Made by a program: the position numbers and the translations under genes. A stretch of 64,000 nt of DNA from Chamaecyparis obtusa. Its lineage: Eukaryota; Streptophyta; Pinopsida; Cupressales; Cupressaceae. The notes beneath the pieces are model-generated. The model was not told the DNA's origin. It searched no databases and saw nothing but the letters and a program-made list of their open reading frames with translations. Position 1 is the stretch's first letter. Each line of letters begins with the position of its first letter. Below, one piece after another: positions 1 through 12,110 of this stretch. The stretch lies in contig BSBK01001580.1 of assembly GCA_027943335.1 (NCBI GenBank), positions 372,001-436,000 on the forward strand, in the 5' to 3' direction.

Positions 1-976
1 TATGCAAACATAGGTTCATTTTGGACACTTTCTTGAGAGATTATTGTGATCATGTGGTGTCATGATCATATAGGTGGCGTCAGCTATGGCATATGCATTG
101 GCAAAGACCTATTTGAAGGCCAACTTGGAACATGTTTCAAGTAATATGATATGAGATATTAATCAATGGATCTAAATGATTAATTGATGTAACTACTATG
201 TTGTAACATTGTAAGAGATGTCATTTGCATCTTCACATGGGTCCATTTGTATTTTGTAAATAAGATTTATCCTATTAAGGCCGACTTGGATATAATTGTT
301 GTAACTTGTATTTAAGGATTGAATTCCTTGGAAAATAGAAGTGATACTGCATATGGAAGATGCAGAAGGGAATGTGAGCTTGAGGCTGCATTGGATATTG
401 TTTGAAGAACAATAGTTGTGCATTTTGGGACAAGGTGGAGCTTTCTTGGCAATGAATGAAGGCTGGAAGAGTTTCAGAACAAAATTATCTCAGACTTGAA
501 GTTAAAAGGTTTGGATAACCTAAGGGTATCTTTAACTCTCAAATATCTTGATTAGGTTGATGTATTGTACACCCCTAATAGGGTTTGATTTACTTTAATA
601 GGGATGAATTCCTAACATGGTTGATTCCTTAATTGGGATCACATTGTAAAAGACTCCTAATAGGGTCTATCCTTTAACCAGGACCTACCTATTGTAATAC
701 TCAGCTCCTAATAGGGTTAGAACTTTTAACATGGTTATTATACTTATAGTTCAAATATTTGTGGGTACCATCCCCACTAGGGTTTTTCCCTTAACAGGAT
801 TTTCCTCAAAAAAAAATATGGTGTTATGAGTTCTTCTATGCTTATTTATATTGCATGGTTATTTATCTTATGCTATATCTTAATATGCTATTTGAAGAAG
901 ATACAAATATTCAAGAATTTAGTAAAGTACTATAATACTGACTCACCCCCCCTCTTAGTGTTACCAAATCCTAACA
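1..976 (+). repeat. 3' part of a Ty1/copia-type LTR (element N)
   Basis: No gene is visible. From about 540 the sequence carries the block typical of the copia LTRs elsewhere in this window: repeated CTCCTAATAGGG and TTAACATGG-like units, then GTGGGTACCATCCCCAC, GGGTTTTTCCC and an AACAGGATTTTCC-like stretch. It ends with CACCCCCCCTCTTAG and CCTAACA at 976, the usual 3' LTR end (compare E and I). The sequence directly after is Ty3 integrase, so the LTR interrupts that gene. The 5' end is not identifiable and probably lies outside the window, so whether this is a solo LTR or the end of a full element cannot be decided. Confidence 0.6.
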
Positions 977-1745
977 TTTACATCATCCTTTTGGATGGGA
1001 TTGCATGTAGCATTGGGCACCGAGCTCAATTTTAGTACCACGTATCAGCCTGAGATAGATGGTCAGATAGAGAGGGTAAATCAAGTGTTGGATGATATGC
1101 TTCACATGTATGTCATGGATCATCAGTCTAGGTGGGAGGTGTACCTACATTTGGTAGAGTTTTCCTACAATAATGGGCATCACACTTCTGTAGGTATGCC
1201 CTCCTATCAAGAATTATATGAAAAACCATGTAGAATGCCTTTGAGTTAGGACCACATTGAGGATAGAGTTTCTTTAGGTCCTAAGTTAGTTCAAGAATTG
1301 GAGAAGAAGGTGTCCTTAATTAGACAACATCTGAAGGAGGTGCATGATAGACAAAAGAAGTATGTAGATGTGAAGAGAAAGGGTCGTAGTTATATGGTTG
1401 GGGATAGATTTTTTCTGAGAGTGCGGCCACATAAGATTCCAATCCATTATGGAAAGGGTTCTAAGCTTGCAGCCATATTTGTCAGTCCTTTTGAGATTCT
1501 TGAGTGGATAGGTCCAGTCACTTATCATCTAGTTTTTCCACCTAGCCTGTCATGCATCCATGATGTATTTCATGTATCAATTTTGAGGAAGTACATTTTA
1601 GCACGCCGGACGCTAGCTCTTCGAGGCTGAGATCTTAACCAAGTTAGGGTCCAGTGTGATTTCTATGATGAGGTTACAACATCATGGGAGGACACAACAC
1701 ATATGAGAGCACAATATCCCCATATTTTTCATGAAATCTAGGAGG
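977..1745 (+). pseudogene. Ty3 chromovirus integrase C-terminal remnant
   Basis: Translation gives the end of a Ty3 integrase core (GTELNFSTTYQPEIDGQIER, then a WEVYLHLVEFSYNNGHH-like stretch), followed by the GPF-type module (PFEILEWIGPVTYHL, then SCIHDVFHVSILRKY) and a weak chromodomain-like tail with TTSWEDT and YPHIF. Catalytic Glu is present in the GQIERVN context; the two catalytic Asp residues upstream are missing because LTR N cuts the gene. At least one frameshift (near 995-1020) and stops near 1247 and 1628 break the frame. The order and tail look like the Tekay/Del-type chromoviruses, which is an inference from motif style only. Confidence 0.75.
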
Positions 1746-3879
1746 AAGTTCATGCCTAGGGGGAAGATACGAGGCCTCACCCCGAGCCCATCATAGCTTT
1801 TAAGTTTCTACATTTGAGAGATACTTATTTGATACTAGATTTTTGATGCGCTATAGATTTAGACACCTTATGTCATGGATTTTATCACCTTAGATGCTAG
1901 ATGCACATTATTTTATGATGTTATGATGATTACCATGTGACATTAATGATCTACAATTATGGTTAATATGATTTTATGAATGCTAGGATGACATAATGGA
2001 TTTTTTTTACGTGATTTATTAGGAAAAAGATATTGGATGTAATTATGATGCAATGAGATTTCTATTATGAGTTGGAAGTTAATTTCTTAATTACATTATG
2101 TGTATATATATTTTCATGAGTGAAAAGAGTATTTATTATGCAATGATAATTTCAATTGGTTATGTGATGTTTTAAATCATCATAAAATGGAATGGAGTTT
2201 ATTTCATATATGTTGTGGACTTTATTTTTTGAACTACTAATATTGGAACTTAGTGTGCAGGAACTAAGACCATGGTGATAAACATGGGAACCAAACATAG
2301 GCCAATGTGAATTCAGTACAAGACAAGGTTACATCTAATGAAAGAAAAAACCTCATTGTATTGTATTTTATTTGTAAATGTAATGAGTTTGTATGTCTCT
2401 ATTAAATTTGTTAAATTGTAAATTATTTATGTGTGTGCTCAAGTGGAAATGCCATGTGGCTTCTGAAGTGTAATTGTATAAGTTTCATTTGACACTTGTA
2501 ATGTGTACATGTGGCCATGACATGTTCCACTTGAGGATTGGATGCCCGCCAACCTAGGAAAGTACCCTTTAAAATCTCCATGTGAATCCATTGGTTAGGG
2601 AGCTTGAGGTATGGTCATGTCCATGAATTTCGAAGTGAAGCTTAAAATGGACTTTTGGGGAGTAAGGAAGGTGTCTAGGGTGTGTTTGGGTCACTTTTAG
2701 TAAGCCCACTTGGTATACCTATGGGTAAGGGTTATTTTAAAGCATATAACAACCCTTTGTTGACCAAATGACCCCTCCAAAAGTTGGATTTTCAAAATGG
2801 CCGAAAATCAGCTTTTGGAAGCATGGTCTTGGTTAGATCACCCTTCCATTAGAATGCAAGGATTTTTCCCACCTTTTTGGCTAACCTTTTTAGGAACCCA
2901 TTTTTGGAAAGATTGCAAGGGACTTAGGGAACACCAACCAATGAGATGGATTACCTTATCCTTAGAGGTTATGGGGAGTTGTGTAGAGGCCATTTTAGTG
3001 AGACCCTCCATTGTTGTGAGTTTGAATACCCACTCTCTATCTTAGAGGCATTGCTAGTTTTGGAGAAGCTTGGAAAAGGAGACTTAGGAAAGAGGGAGAT
3101 CTTTATCAAATTTCTTCCTTAATATTGGATCTAGGTTGGTGGCTCTCACATTTATCTTTGTTTTTTCTTATGGAGTATGTGAACATATGAAAGTGATAGT
3201 ATTCTTGAACTTGTAAGAAAATTGTTGTTGTTTTCTTTCTTACCATTGTTGTATTGTGTTTCATTTCTGATGTACAGGTTTTTTTTGTTTTTTTCTGTAG
3301 GGGAGTATCAAGGCCCACTCACCCTTCAGAGGGAAGAGTAGCCTTGGGGGTGAAGGTTCTAGGACAACCCATGGATGTAGAGTCTCTCATCATGAAGGAG
3401 AGGGATAAAACATAGAAGTATGAGCTCCATATAGTCATTCCAATCTTTTTTGGGGGGGCCATAAAGGAGTTGTTTTTTGCTTGATGCTTGGGGGCCATAA
3501 GGGTTTTTTTGTGAAGTGGTTGAGAAGGTGATTCAAAAAAATCCATGTGAAGGCTTTTTTATTTTTACTTTTAGAATGGGCTTTCTCCCTATAGGGTATT
3601 TGGTCCACCTCACCCCAATTTCAAGGTCAATATGAGACCCATTGTGTAAGCCTTGGGTTGGGAGTTTCATGTAGTAAATATGTTTTTCAATGTTGATGTT
3701 TTAGTTCCCCAAGCTCAAGGGTGGCCTCTTAGAGGCCTTGGTTGGGAGGTGAGCATCCTATGGTCCTTCAAGTTTTTTTTAAAAGTTTGCAAAATTTAAA
3801 AATAAAATAAAATATAAAATAACGTTTCATTTCATTGGTTTTTTTTTAAAAAGACAGTAGCATAAAAATGTTACAATGA
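1746..3879. other. non-coding stretch, probable 3' UTR and LTR of the Ty3 remnant
   Basis: No supported gene. A polypurine stretch (CCTAGGGGGAAGAT, about 1756-1769) just after the integrase tail is a candidate plus-strand primer, so much of what follows is probably that element's 3' LTR. I cannot fix the LTR end. The short ORFs here have no recognisable motif. Several G- and T-homopolymers occur (for example near 3447 and 3842). Confidence 0.4.
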
Positions 3880-5395
3880 TTTTAGAATAAATGAGAGGGG
3901 GGGGTGAATCAATTATCCTCGGGTCCAGATGTACCAATTCAACTTTCTAGCTCTTCAAAAAACTTAGATCTAATCGACAATTCACTTGGTCTCTATAGCA
4001 TATATCAATAACATAAAACTTACAGTCCACTGTCCAAAAGTAATTAACTTGCAAAATAGAAAACTTTCAGCAACATTCACATCAAATAAAATTCACACAA
4101 GTCTAACACTAGGATTTATAGTGGAAAGCCAATTTGGGAAAAACCACTTGTAACATGCTATTGATTTTCACTCTTCTGAAGTGAGCTCTGTGAGAAGCCA
4201 ACCTTGTTAAAGGTTTAAAATACACACTATTAGGTGTGACCTTGTTAAAAGATTTAATCACCCTGTTAAGAGTGGCCTGGTTAGAGGGCTTAAGAACATT
4301 CCATCAGAATGTCACCTTCATTAAAAGGTTTACACAATGACTGTTAGGTCGACCTTGATTAAAGGATTTAGATTGATACAATGGTTAGAAAGTAACAGTA
4401 GGTTTTGATCTGAAATATACAATTCACTTTGAAAATATAGATCCACTTCACACATATGCTGATTTACTAACTGACCTTCATTTCCATCTCCATCTCTGAT
4501 CTTCTCATAATTCTCTTCAAGAAATCACCACAACTCTGTTCAACTCTTCACAACTTCACCTTAGCCTTCTGCTTAGATTCATTAGTCAATAACATCAACC
4601 TCTTCCACTCATACTGTAACCTCAAGATTAGGTCATCCTTATACCTCCTTGATCAAGTAGATTAATTTTTTGCCACTTAATCTCTTCCATAGATCTTATG
4701 TTTAGGTCAGATTCATTGAATCTTTCCATCATTTTGTTGGCCTTCTTTTCCTTCTAGATACATCTCCAAATTTCTCTTTGAATCCATAAGAAAGTGGTTT
4801 ACCATGCATTAAATGATCCATACCATTTACTAATAATGTCAACACATTTTACATATCCCAAGAATTCAACTATGTCAGTTGGGATTCTCAATCCTTTCTC
4901 AAACTATAAATTACTGACACTTAGTCAATACTGTGTTCATCTCCTTAGTCATTACTGGATATATCAGTCATTGCTAAAACTTTCCTTCTTGACAAACACT
5001 ATCTTTTCTCAGTAATTATCTGTCACTCGGTAATTAATGATGCTCGGTCACTACTAGATTTTCTCAACTTATGTTGGTGCTCGGTCAACACTAGCATCAC
5101 TCGACTTAAACTAAATTTATTTATTTTTTCTGAGATAAGCCTATGTTTCCAGTCTTTCTTCTTCACTTGGTGTTAAAGATAAACAACACATTACCTTATG
5201 AATGTGCCAACTAATCAAATACCCATTGAAGCATCACATAACTCAACCTTTTCTTAGGTCCTCTTGTTATCTCCTCTTTTCAAATCCTCTTCATCAATCA
5301 AAAGATATGGTACTCTCCTAGATGGAAACTATCTTACCAGTTAAGGTTTAACATCAATCACAATATAACAATTGTTTCAATTGTAATTTCCAACA
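3880..5395 (-). repeat. 3' LTR of element A
   Basis: On the plus strand it starts TTTTAGAATAAATGAGAGGGG (TG of TGTTAG changed to TT) with GGTGAATCAA, and ends TTTCCAACA, so in its own sense it runs TGTTGG to CTAAAA. It is followed by the polypurine tract. It contains the CCTGTTAAGAG/CTTGTTAAAGG repeat block (4200-4375) and a cluster of CTCGGT motifs (5024-5106). Length is 1,516 bp, close to the LTRs of E and I. Its partner LTR is outside the window. Confidence 0.8.
5024..5106. promoter_or_regulatory. CTCGGT motif cluster in the U3 of LTR A
   Basis: TGCTCGGT occurs at 5041-5048 and again at about 5079-5086, with CACTCGGT at 5024-5031 and ACTCGA near 5099. In the element's own sense these read ACCGAGCA or ACCGAGTG. 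The cluster lies in the upstream (U3) part of the LTR, where enhancers normally sit. Function is inferred from position and from repetition in other LTRs here. Confidence 0.4.
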
Positions 5396-5920
5396 ATCTC
5401 CCTCTTTGGCATTGATGAAAACACCACATGAACACCACATTATTTACCATACAATCCAAAATCTCTATGCATCAGATCTTCATTAATATGCTTATCTTCA
5501 TTCTAATTCACATATAACACATCTAAGTACCAGCTCCCTCTTGGATAAATTTTTCTTTGTCTATTCACTGAATCTCTCTTCTATATCTTTCCCTCAGGTT
5601 TTACTCTTGACAACTCTTTCTCAATCTCTCCCTCAATGTTGTATCTCTCTGATTCATTGAATCTTTCCCTCTTTGAAAACAATGCCAAAGAAATTTGTAT
5701 CTGTCACTTACATATTTACGATGTAGATGTCTTCATGTTAATTTTTTATGTTGTATATACTCCCTCTATCATCTTGCTTATGAATGATCAGTATCGTTTG
5801 TTGTTCTTATCACAACTCTAGGCAACTCCTAATGTGTGACCTCTCCTGCATCAATTTATCAGATAGTCTGATTAGCAAATTTTATGCAGTGCTCCTAAAT
5901 GTTTCTAGGAAGCCTCAATT
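5396..5920 (-). other. 3' untranslated region of element A with polypurine tract
   Basis: Directly next to the LTR is ATCTCCCTCTTTGGC (5396-5410), whose complement GCCAAAGAGGGAGAT is a standard copia plus-strand primer. The rest, up to the end of RNase H, has no gene. Confidence 0.7.
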
Positions 5921-7313
5921 ATGGGAATCAACCCTAATTTACCTCTAAGGTATTCATGAGAATCTTTATGTAATTATTTTGTGAATATATCTGCTAATTG
6001 GTCCTTTGTATTCACATATTCCAATCTCACTTCTTTATCTTGAACTAACTCTCTCAAGTAATGATACTTGATAGAAATATGATTAGTCTTAGTGTGCATA
6101 ACAAGATTTTTTGATATGTCAATATAACTTGTGTTATCACATAAAATAAAAACCAGCTCAGTGATTTCCTCCTTCATACCTTTTAACAATTTCTTGATCC
6201 ACACTAAATTTGAACAATTCACTGCTGCTGCTACATACTCAGCTTCTGTTGTAGATTGGTAAATGCAGTTATGTTTCTTTCTTGTCCAAGAGACAAATCT
6301 CTTTCCTAGAAAGAATGCGCCACCACTTGTACTCTTTCTATCATCCACATTTCTTGCCCAATCTGCATTAGTGTAAACTTTTAGTTCAATATTATCATTC
6401 TTCTTGTAATACAATCCATAGTCCTATGTTCCTTTTAGATATCTCAATATCCTTTTCACTACCATCATGTGACTCTCTTTAGGATTTGAAGAAAATATTT
6501 CAACAATCCCAACTTCTAGGGAAATATCTGGTCTACTATGGACAACATATTGTAGCTTTCCAATCATAGATCTATACAAGGTTTGATTTACTTTAGCTAT
6601 ATCATCAATTTTTGATAATTTTTGTCCACTAGCCATATGTGTACTTACTAGTCTGGAATCTTCCATACTAAAAGTTTTCAGTATATCCTTGACATACTTA
6701 GATTGAGTAATATAGATACCTTTCTTCATCTGATAAAATTGAAAACCAACAAATAATTTGATCTCACCAAACATAAACATTTCAAATTGAGTTTTCATCT
6801 CATTTGAAAAGGTTTGACACAAGGTATCTTGTTCTCCAAATATGATATCACCAACAAATATTTCAGCTAAAAAAATCCCTTTACCTTTTTCAGTCTTCAA
6901 ATACATATTGTTGTTGTCATTTTTACTTACAAATCTAATCTTTATTAGATAATTATGTAGTCTCTCATACCATGCTCTGGGGGATTGTTTAAATCCATAC
7001 AGTTCCTTGTGTAGCTTGCAAACAATATTCTTCTTGCTTGGGTCAAAAAATACTTTTGGCTGTTCAATGTATACTTCTTCTTCTAGTATCCATTTACAAA
7101 TGTAGATTTAACATCCATTTGATATACTTTGAATCTTTTATAGGTTGCATATGCAAGTAGAGTCCTTACTCCTTCCAATCTCACAATTGGAGAAAATTTC
7201 TCCCCATAGTCAATGCCTTCTTGTGCATATTCTTTGCATACCAATCTGGCTTTGTTTCTAGTGACTTCTCCATGTTCATTTAGCTTATTTCTCAATACCC
7301 ATTTTGTTCCAAT
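5921..7313 (-). pseudogene. element A reverse transcriptase and RNase H (degenerate)
   Basis: Reading minus strand from 7313: RT begins with IGTKWVLRNKLNEHGEVTRN, then [10 protein letters not shown], the YGFKQSPRAWYERL region, the active-site region FVGDIIFGEQD (GGT at about 6850-6852) and LRYLKGT. RNase H follows, with ADWARNVDDRKSTSGGAFF, STTEAEYVAA, the CDNTS motif, TNHISIKYHYLRE and DQLADIFTK. The usual VDD of the copia RT active site reads VGD, which would destroy metal binding. Stops and at least one frameshift occur between 6906 and 7083 and near 6420. The gene is dead and lacks its own start because B cuts it at 7313. Confidence 0.9.
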
Positions 7314-8498
7314 TGTTAGGAATAATAGTGCACAATACAACTGAGAGGGGGGGTGAATCAGTTGTATGGAAGATTATTAAACTTTAAAATTTAAGTAGTA
7401 GTAGTATCAGATCCAATGAACACAATAAATCTCAACACAATAACACAATATTTTGGTGTTGGGGAAACCCTATTAAAGGTAAAAACCCCAGTGGGAATTA
7501 GCACCCAAAAATAATGTACTAAGAGTATAGTATCCTTGTTAGAAGATTTAGCCCTGTTAGGAGCTTATTGAAACATTATAGTACATATTCCTTATTAGAG
7601 GACTGACCCTATTAGGAGTCAAGAAGAAAGGGAGGGCTCACTTCCAAAAGAAGGTTAAATCCACCTTCAACACTCACTATTCGCAACACAAGTGTATATG
7701 AAGAAATACATAATATTTTTGAACTATTCAACAATATTTGTCTTTTCTTGATCAATTCTAATGAAGTCCACCAATAAACCTCTGCTCTACATATAACAGA
7801 CACAAGCTCACAACTTTCACAACCTCTTTATATCACCTTTTTCTCATCCATGTGTTTTCCAAAGAAAAGATCTCTCATATATACCTTATTAAAATTTTCA
7901 TGATTAGGTCAGCCCATAAGCCTTTCCTAACCACAAATAATTACATAAACCCTTGCTAAGATACACACAGTATCTAGAACAAGTATATAATGATTATATT
8001 ACATCATTTAAGGATTGACATCCTTAATTTATGTTTTCCAAGTGAAAAACATGCTTCATCTCCTGAGTCGGCTTCCAAATAGGTATTATCCATAACATAT
8101 TCCATAGCCAATGTCACCAAGAATTTTGTACCTTTCACTAACCAACAAACATCCTTCAGTACCTTGTCTATCATCCCTCAATCTCGCATACCTTGAATCC
8201 ATATCATCTAGAAGATATACCAGAAATGTAGAGGCTAATGCCGTCATTTCCCACTGTCACAGTCCAGTGACTAGTCTCCACCAAATTATCTGTAACTCAT
8301 CCAATATGAAACATTTAATGATGCAATCTTGGATATAAGATCACAACATCTTCCTAAACTCTCATCTAACTTCATAGATTCTGAATCATTCGTACAATGT
8401 TCGTACACTATGATAACCAACCTGTTCTCCTCACAGAAACATATGTTGACATTAGTGACAAAACACAAATGAAAATAGTATGAGTGCCCATTCAATAA
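7314..8498 (-). repeat. 3' LTR of element B, first segment
   Basis: It starts TGTTAGGAATAATAG with GAGAGGGGGGGTGAATCAG, and aligns along its length with the other B LTR at 27789-28986 (shared stretches include the CCTTGTTAGAAGATT block and the AAAACATGCTTCATCTCCTGAG region). It breaks off at GCCCATTCAATAA, where element C starts. Confidence 0.85.
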
Positions 8499-9183
8499 TG
8501 ATGCAGGAGCATCTTGGGTCCTTGGAAATCTTGTGTCACCAAAAAGATGTTTGAATTTTTTTGTGTTGCTCGGTTCCTTCTTTGACCAAGTTGGTTTGGT
8601 GTTGCTCGATTTCCTTTACTTACCAATGTTGGTTAGTTATCTCTTTGATGCTCGGTGAATTTTCCTAGTTCTCGGTGATGCTTTTCTGGTTCTTGGTTAT
8701 CCTTGCTTACTGAGTGGTTTATTTTGGATTCCTCTTGAGGCTGACTCTTGAAATTAATTTTGGTCATAGATTTAATGATAGTATCTATCATTGGGAAGCA
8801 TGTGGACCTAGATCTGATCATTCCTTTCATTGATGATGGATCTGAAGGCCGACTTGTTCGGTAGCCTCTTGTATATATTGTAATCTTTGGTTAGAGTTGT
8901 AGGTATAAGATTTAGGACATTAGAGTTAGAAGATAGAGGGTAGAAGATTAGAGATTATTGGAAGATCCTTGCATGTTGGAGGACTTCTGTACTTGATTGG
9001 AATATTTGGCCTAAACCAGAAAGGCCTTACAACCTGGTATGTATGAATCAATTGAAGTGAATATATGAAAGATATTTGCATTCTATCTCTCACTTGTTGT
9101 GTTGTTTCTTCTGCGTGTTGTTCTACAAGGTGGATCTAGTTAGGGTGTAACTTTGGCCCCTCTCCCCATTCTCCCTTGCGTCA
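8499..9183 (+). repeat. 5' LTR of element C
   Basis: It runs TGATGCAGGAGC to CCCTTGCGTCA, 685 bp, and is followed by GG and the PBS. U3 carries the TGCTCGGT cluster. A TATATA stretch in CTTGTATATATTG (about 8867-8880) is the likely TATA box. The pair LTR is 13595-14357. Confidence 0.9.
8567..8676 (+). promoter_or_regulatory. TGCTCGGT motif cluster in the U3 of LTR C
   Basis: TGCTCGGT at 8567-8574 and 8649-8656, TGCTCGAT at 8603-8610 and TTCTCGGT at 8669-8676, all in one direction and about 200-300 bp upstream of the TATA-like stretch. The second LTR of C carries decayed versions (ACTCAGT, GCTTGGT, GCTCAGT). Role as an enhancer is inferred. Confidence 0.45.
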
Positions 9184-9185
9184 GG

Positions 9186-9197
9186 TGGTATCAGAGC
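9186..9197 (+). other. primer binding site of element C
   Basis: TGGTATCAGAGC lies 2 bp after the 5' LTR. It matches the complement of the 3' end of plant initiator tRNA-Met. Confidence 0.9.
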
Positions 9198-9319
9198 GAG
9201 GTGAGATCTGGATCTAGGTTTTTGAATATAGGTTTGAGGGTTCCTTCTTGTCAAACCCTAGTTGATTTATTGTGGGATAGAAGATTATGATCTGGCCTGT
9301 AATTATAGAAGGTTTCAAG

Positions 9320-10130
9320 ATGGTTCATGGGAGGCAAGATGTAGATCCATGATTGGCATACATGTTGAGACAACTTGCTGCTAGATTAGAAGCTGTTAAA
9401 ATAGCCCAGAGAAGAGGAAGACATCTTGAAGATGTTAGTGATGATGAAATTGAGGAAGAACAAGGTGATGTAGAACCTGCACTTGTGATGGATCAAGGTG
9501 AGGAAATATTGTTGAAGGCTTTGACAAATCTAAAGTCTACACCATACTTTAATCCTCCTGAGTATAGTGGAAAATTGGATTCTGATGAATTGGTGGACTA
9601 GATCACCAAGATGGAAAAGTACTTTGAGTATGAAAATGTACCCAAGGAAAAGAAGGTGAAAATTGCAAGCACAAAGTTGAAAAGTCATGCATCCTTATGG
9701 TGGGAACATTTTTAGTTGGATAGAAAGAGGAAAGGCAAAGAAAAAATCAAGGTATGGAATAAAATGGTCAATAAATTGAAGGGAAAGTTCTTACCTTGTG
9801 ATTATCAAATTAACCTAGTTAGGCAAATCCAAAGTTTGAGACAGAAAGATAGCTCGATAAAGGAATATACTGAGGCATTCTATAGATTAGATATCAAATC
9901 TAGACATGATGAAGATGAGAAAAGACAAAGAGGTAGAGATGGTAGATTCCCTAGAGGAAGGTAGATCTTATGGTGAAAATAGTAGATCTAAACCTGAAAA
10001 GAAAAATTTGGATAAAGGCAAGACCGAGTGAAAAGGTGAAAGTTCATCTAGAGGTAGAGGCAGTAATAACAGAGGTGGTTTTCGAGGAACTTGTTAAAAT
10101 TGTGGAGAAGAAGGACATAGATCATTTGAG
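9320..10130 (+). pseudogene. element C gag (degenerate)
   Basis: The likely start is the ATG at 9320 (MVHGRQDVDP, then a stop), matching the start of gag in G. It contains a charged stretch (LEDVSDDEIEEEQGD), the capsid signature KTLKSTPYFNPPEYSGKL-like region, LKSHASLWWEHF and KWNKMVNKLKGKFLP-like sequence, then an Arg-rich tail and the zinc knuckle NCGEEGHRSFEC at about 10096-10132 (first Cys followed by a stop). Stops occur at about 9350, 9600 and 9714. An apparent internal deletion and frameshift follow RHDEDE near 9920 when compared with gag of G. Not functional. Confidence 0.85.
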
Positions 10131-10778
10131 TGTACACATGCAAGTAATAAGGTTAGTAACAGTAGAAATGCCTTGTTACAAGAAGAGTCACCGAATGAAC
10201 CTAAGAAGGAAAATAACTTGATGGTAAGGAGAGAACTTTGGAGTGAAAGAAATGAGGAAGATTCGGTAAGGAAAAGTTTGTTCAAGACCAGATGTAGAGT
10301 TTCTGATGAATTTTTCAAGGTAATCATTGACAGTGGTAGCTCAGAGAATCTAGCATCTATGGAAATGGTTATGAAGTTGCAGTTGAAAAGGTTGAAATAT
10401 CCAAAGCCCTATCAGATTTCATGGATCAAAGATGAGCATACACTCTTGGTAAGTGAACAATGTTATGTAAATTTGAAAATTGGAAAGTACTATGATAAGG
10501 TGTTATGTGATATCATGCCTATGGATTGTTGTCATATTTTGTTGGGTAGACCTTGGAAATATGATAGACATGCTATATATGATGGGAGATTGCATAAATA
10601 TACTATTTGGGCTGATGGGAGAAGACAAATTTTGTTACCTTTGACTGAAGAACCTATTAGTAATGTTTGTACATCTATGAAAATTTTCTTGATGGAAAGA
10701 AGAAAGTTTTTTAAGGATTTGAAAAAGGATGATGTATGTTTTGTTGTGATTCCTAACAAATCGAGTAAGAAAACATAG
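10131..10778 (+). pseudogene. element C aspartic protease region
   Basis: Open from 10173 to 10778. The protease core is FFKVIIDSGSSENLAS (catalytic Asp in DSG, about 10323-10340), followed by the second-half motif HILLGRPWKYDRHAIYDG typical of Ty3 proteases. The tail (ILLPLTEEP) leads into RT. This is the best-preserved part of C and belongs to one gag-pol reading frame with breaks before and after. Confidence 0.85.
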
Positions 10779-11560
10779 GATAGTATCCTGAGGAGATTGA
10801 TAAGTTACTCATCGAGTATAGTGAAATTATTTCTAACAATGTACCTGATGGTTTTACACCAAAGAGAAGCATTGATCATTGCATGGATCTAATCCCTAGA
10901 GCTAGTTTAACGAATAAGGCACCACATTGGTTGGCACCTATCGAGAATCAGGAATTGAACCAACAAATTCAAGAATTGTTGCAGAAAGGTTTGATCAGAG
11001 AAAGTTTGAGTCCTTTTGCAGTACCTACTGTATTGGCACCTAAGAAGAATGGAGAATGGTGAATGTGTATTGATTCTGGAGAAATCAACAAGATAATAGT
11101 GAAATATAGGTTTCCTATACTGAGAATGGATGACATAATGGACAGTTTGATTGGAGAAAAGTATTTTCCCAAAATTAATTTGAAAAGTGGTATCATCAGA
11201 TCAGAATCAGAGAAGGTGATGAGTGGAAGATTGCTTTCAAGACAAAAGAAGGTTTGTATGAGTGGTTGGTTATGCCTTTTGGTTTAACCAATGGACCAAG
11301 TACTTTTATGAGATTGATGATATTCTAATATTTAGTAAAACTAGAGAAGAACATTTGTTGCATGTTAAACAAGTATTGCAGAGGTTGAAAGAAGAAAATT
11401 TGCTGATAAATCTGAAAAAGTGTTCATTCATGAAAGAGGAGATTGTGTATTTGGGACTTGTGATTTCAGCTAATGGTTTGAAGATGGATCCTAAAAAGTT
11501 TGAAGGTATTTTGAATTGGCCTACACCTGAGAATGCTAGTGAGGTAAGATAATTTCATGG
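10779..11560 (+). pseudogene. element C reverse transcriptase with active-site deletion
   Basis: Recognisable motifs: IDHCMDLIPRAS, GLIRESLSPFAVPTVLAPKK, then a stop, MCIDSGEINKI, YRFPILRMDDIMD, and after a frameshift the [18 protein letters not shown] region. The palm motif YLDD is missing: sequence jumps from FMRL to [11 protein letters not shown] at about 11309-11318. Comparison with RT of G (39082-39423) indicates loss of about 52 bp between two TTGATGA copies. Downstream sequence (LKKCSFMKEEIVYLG) is well kept. The enzyme cannot have worked after this deletion. Confidence 0.85.
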
Positions 11561-12110
11561 TTTGGAAAGTTTTTACCCAAAGTTCATTAGGAATTTTAGT
11601 TCAATTTGTAATGCTATGACTGAGACTATGTGGGGAGATAAAAGAGAATTCAAGTATACATATGGAGCTCATAAAAGTTTTGAGATTCTGAAGTAGAAGG
11701 TTACTAAATATCCTATTTTCGCATTGCCTGATTTTAATAAATTATTTCAAGTTGAATGTGATGCAAGTGGAAGTGCAATAGGAGTTGCATTGAGTCAAGA
11801 AGGTAAACCTGTTGCTTTCTTTAGTGAAAAGTTGAATGATGTAAAAAGGAAATACTCTATGTACGATCAAGAATTATATGCTATTGTTCAAGAACTAAAG
11901 AAATGGAGACATTATTTGATACCGAGTGAATTTGTGTTGTATACCACTCATAAAGATTTACACTATTTGGGTAGTCAAAATAAGTTGAATCAGAGACATG
12001 AAATGGGTTGAGTATTTGTAGAGCTATACATTTGTGGTAAAGCATAAGAGTGGAGTCACTAATCGAGTTGAAGATGCATTAAGTAGAAGAAGATCTTTGA
12101 TGACCGAGAT
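11561..12110 (+). pseudogene. element C RNase H
   Basis: Contains FQVECDASGSAIGVALSQ (first catalytic Asp), KYSMYDQELYAIV (catalytic Glu), WRHYLIPSEFVLYTTHKDLHYL (the usual TDHKAL region, changed to THKDL) and HKSGVTNRVEDALSRR at the end. Stops at about 11550, 11695 and 12010 interrupt it. Domain order RT then RNase H then integrase is that of Ty3. Confidence 0.85.

Noticed and set aside
2797..3045. 82-codon ORF in the left non-coding stretch as a gene
   Set aside because: No motif, no context, typical chance length in this composition; the region is probably an old LTR.
9186..9197. Fragments of a tRNA-Met gene
   Set aside because: Only the complement of the last 12 bases is present, next to an LTR; it is a primer site.
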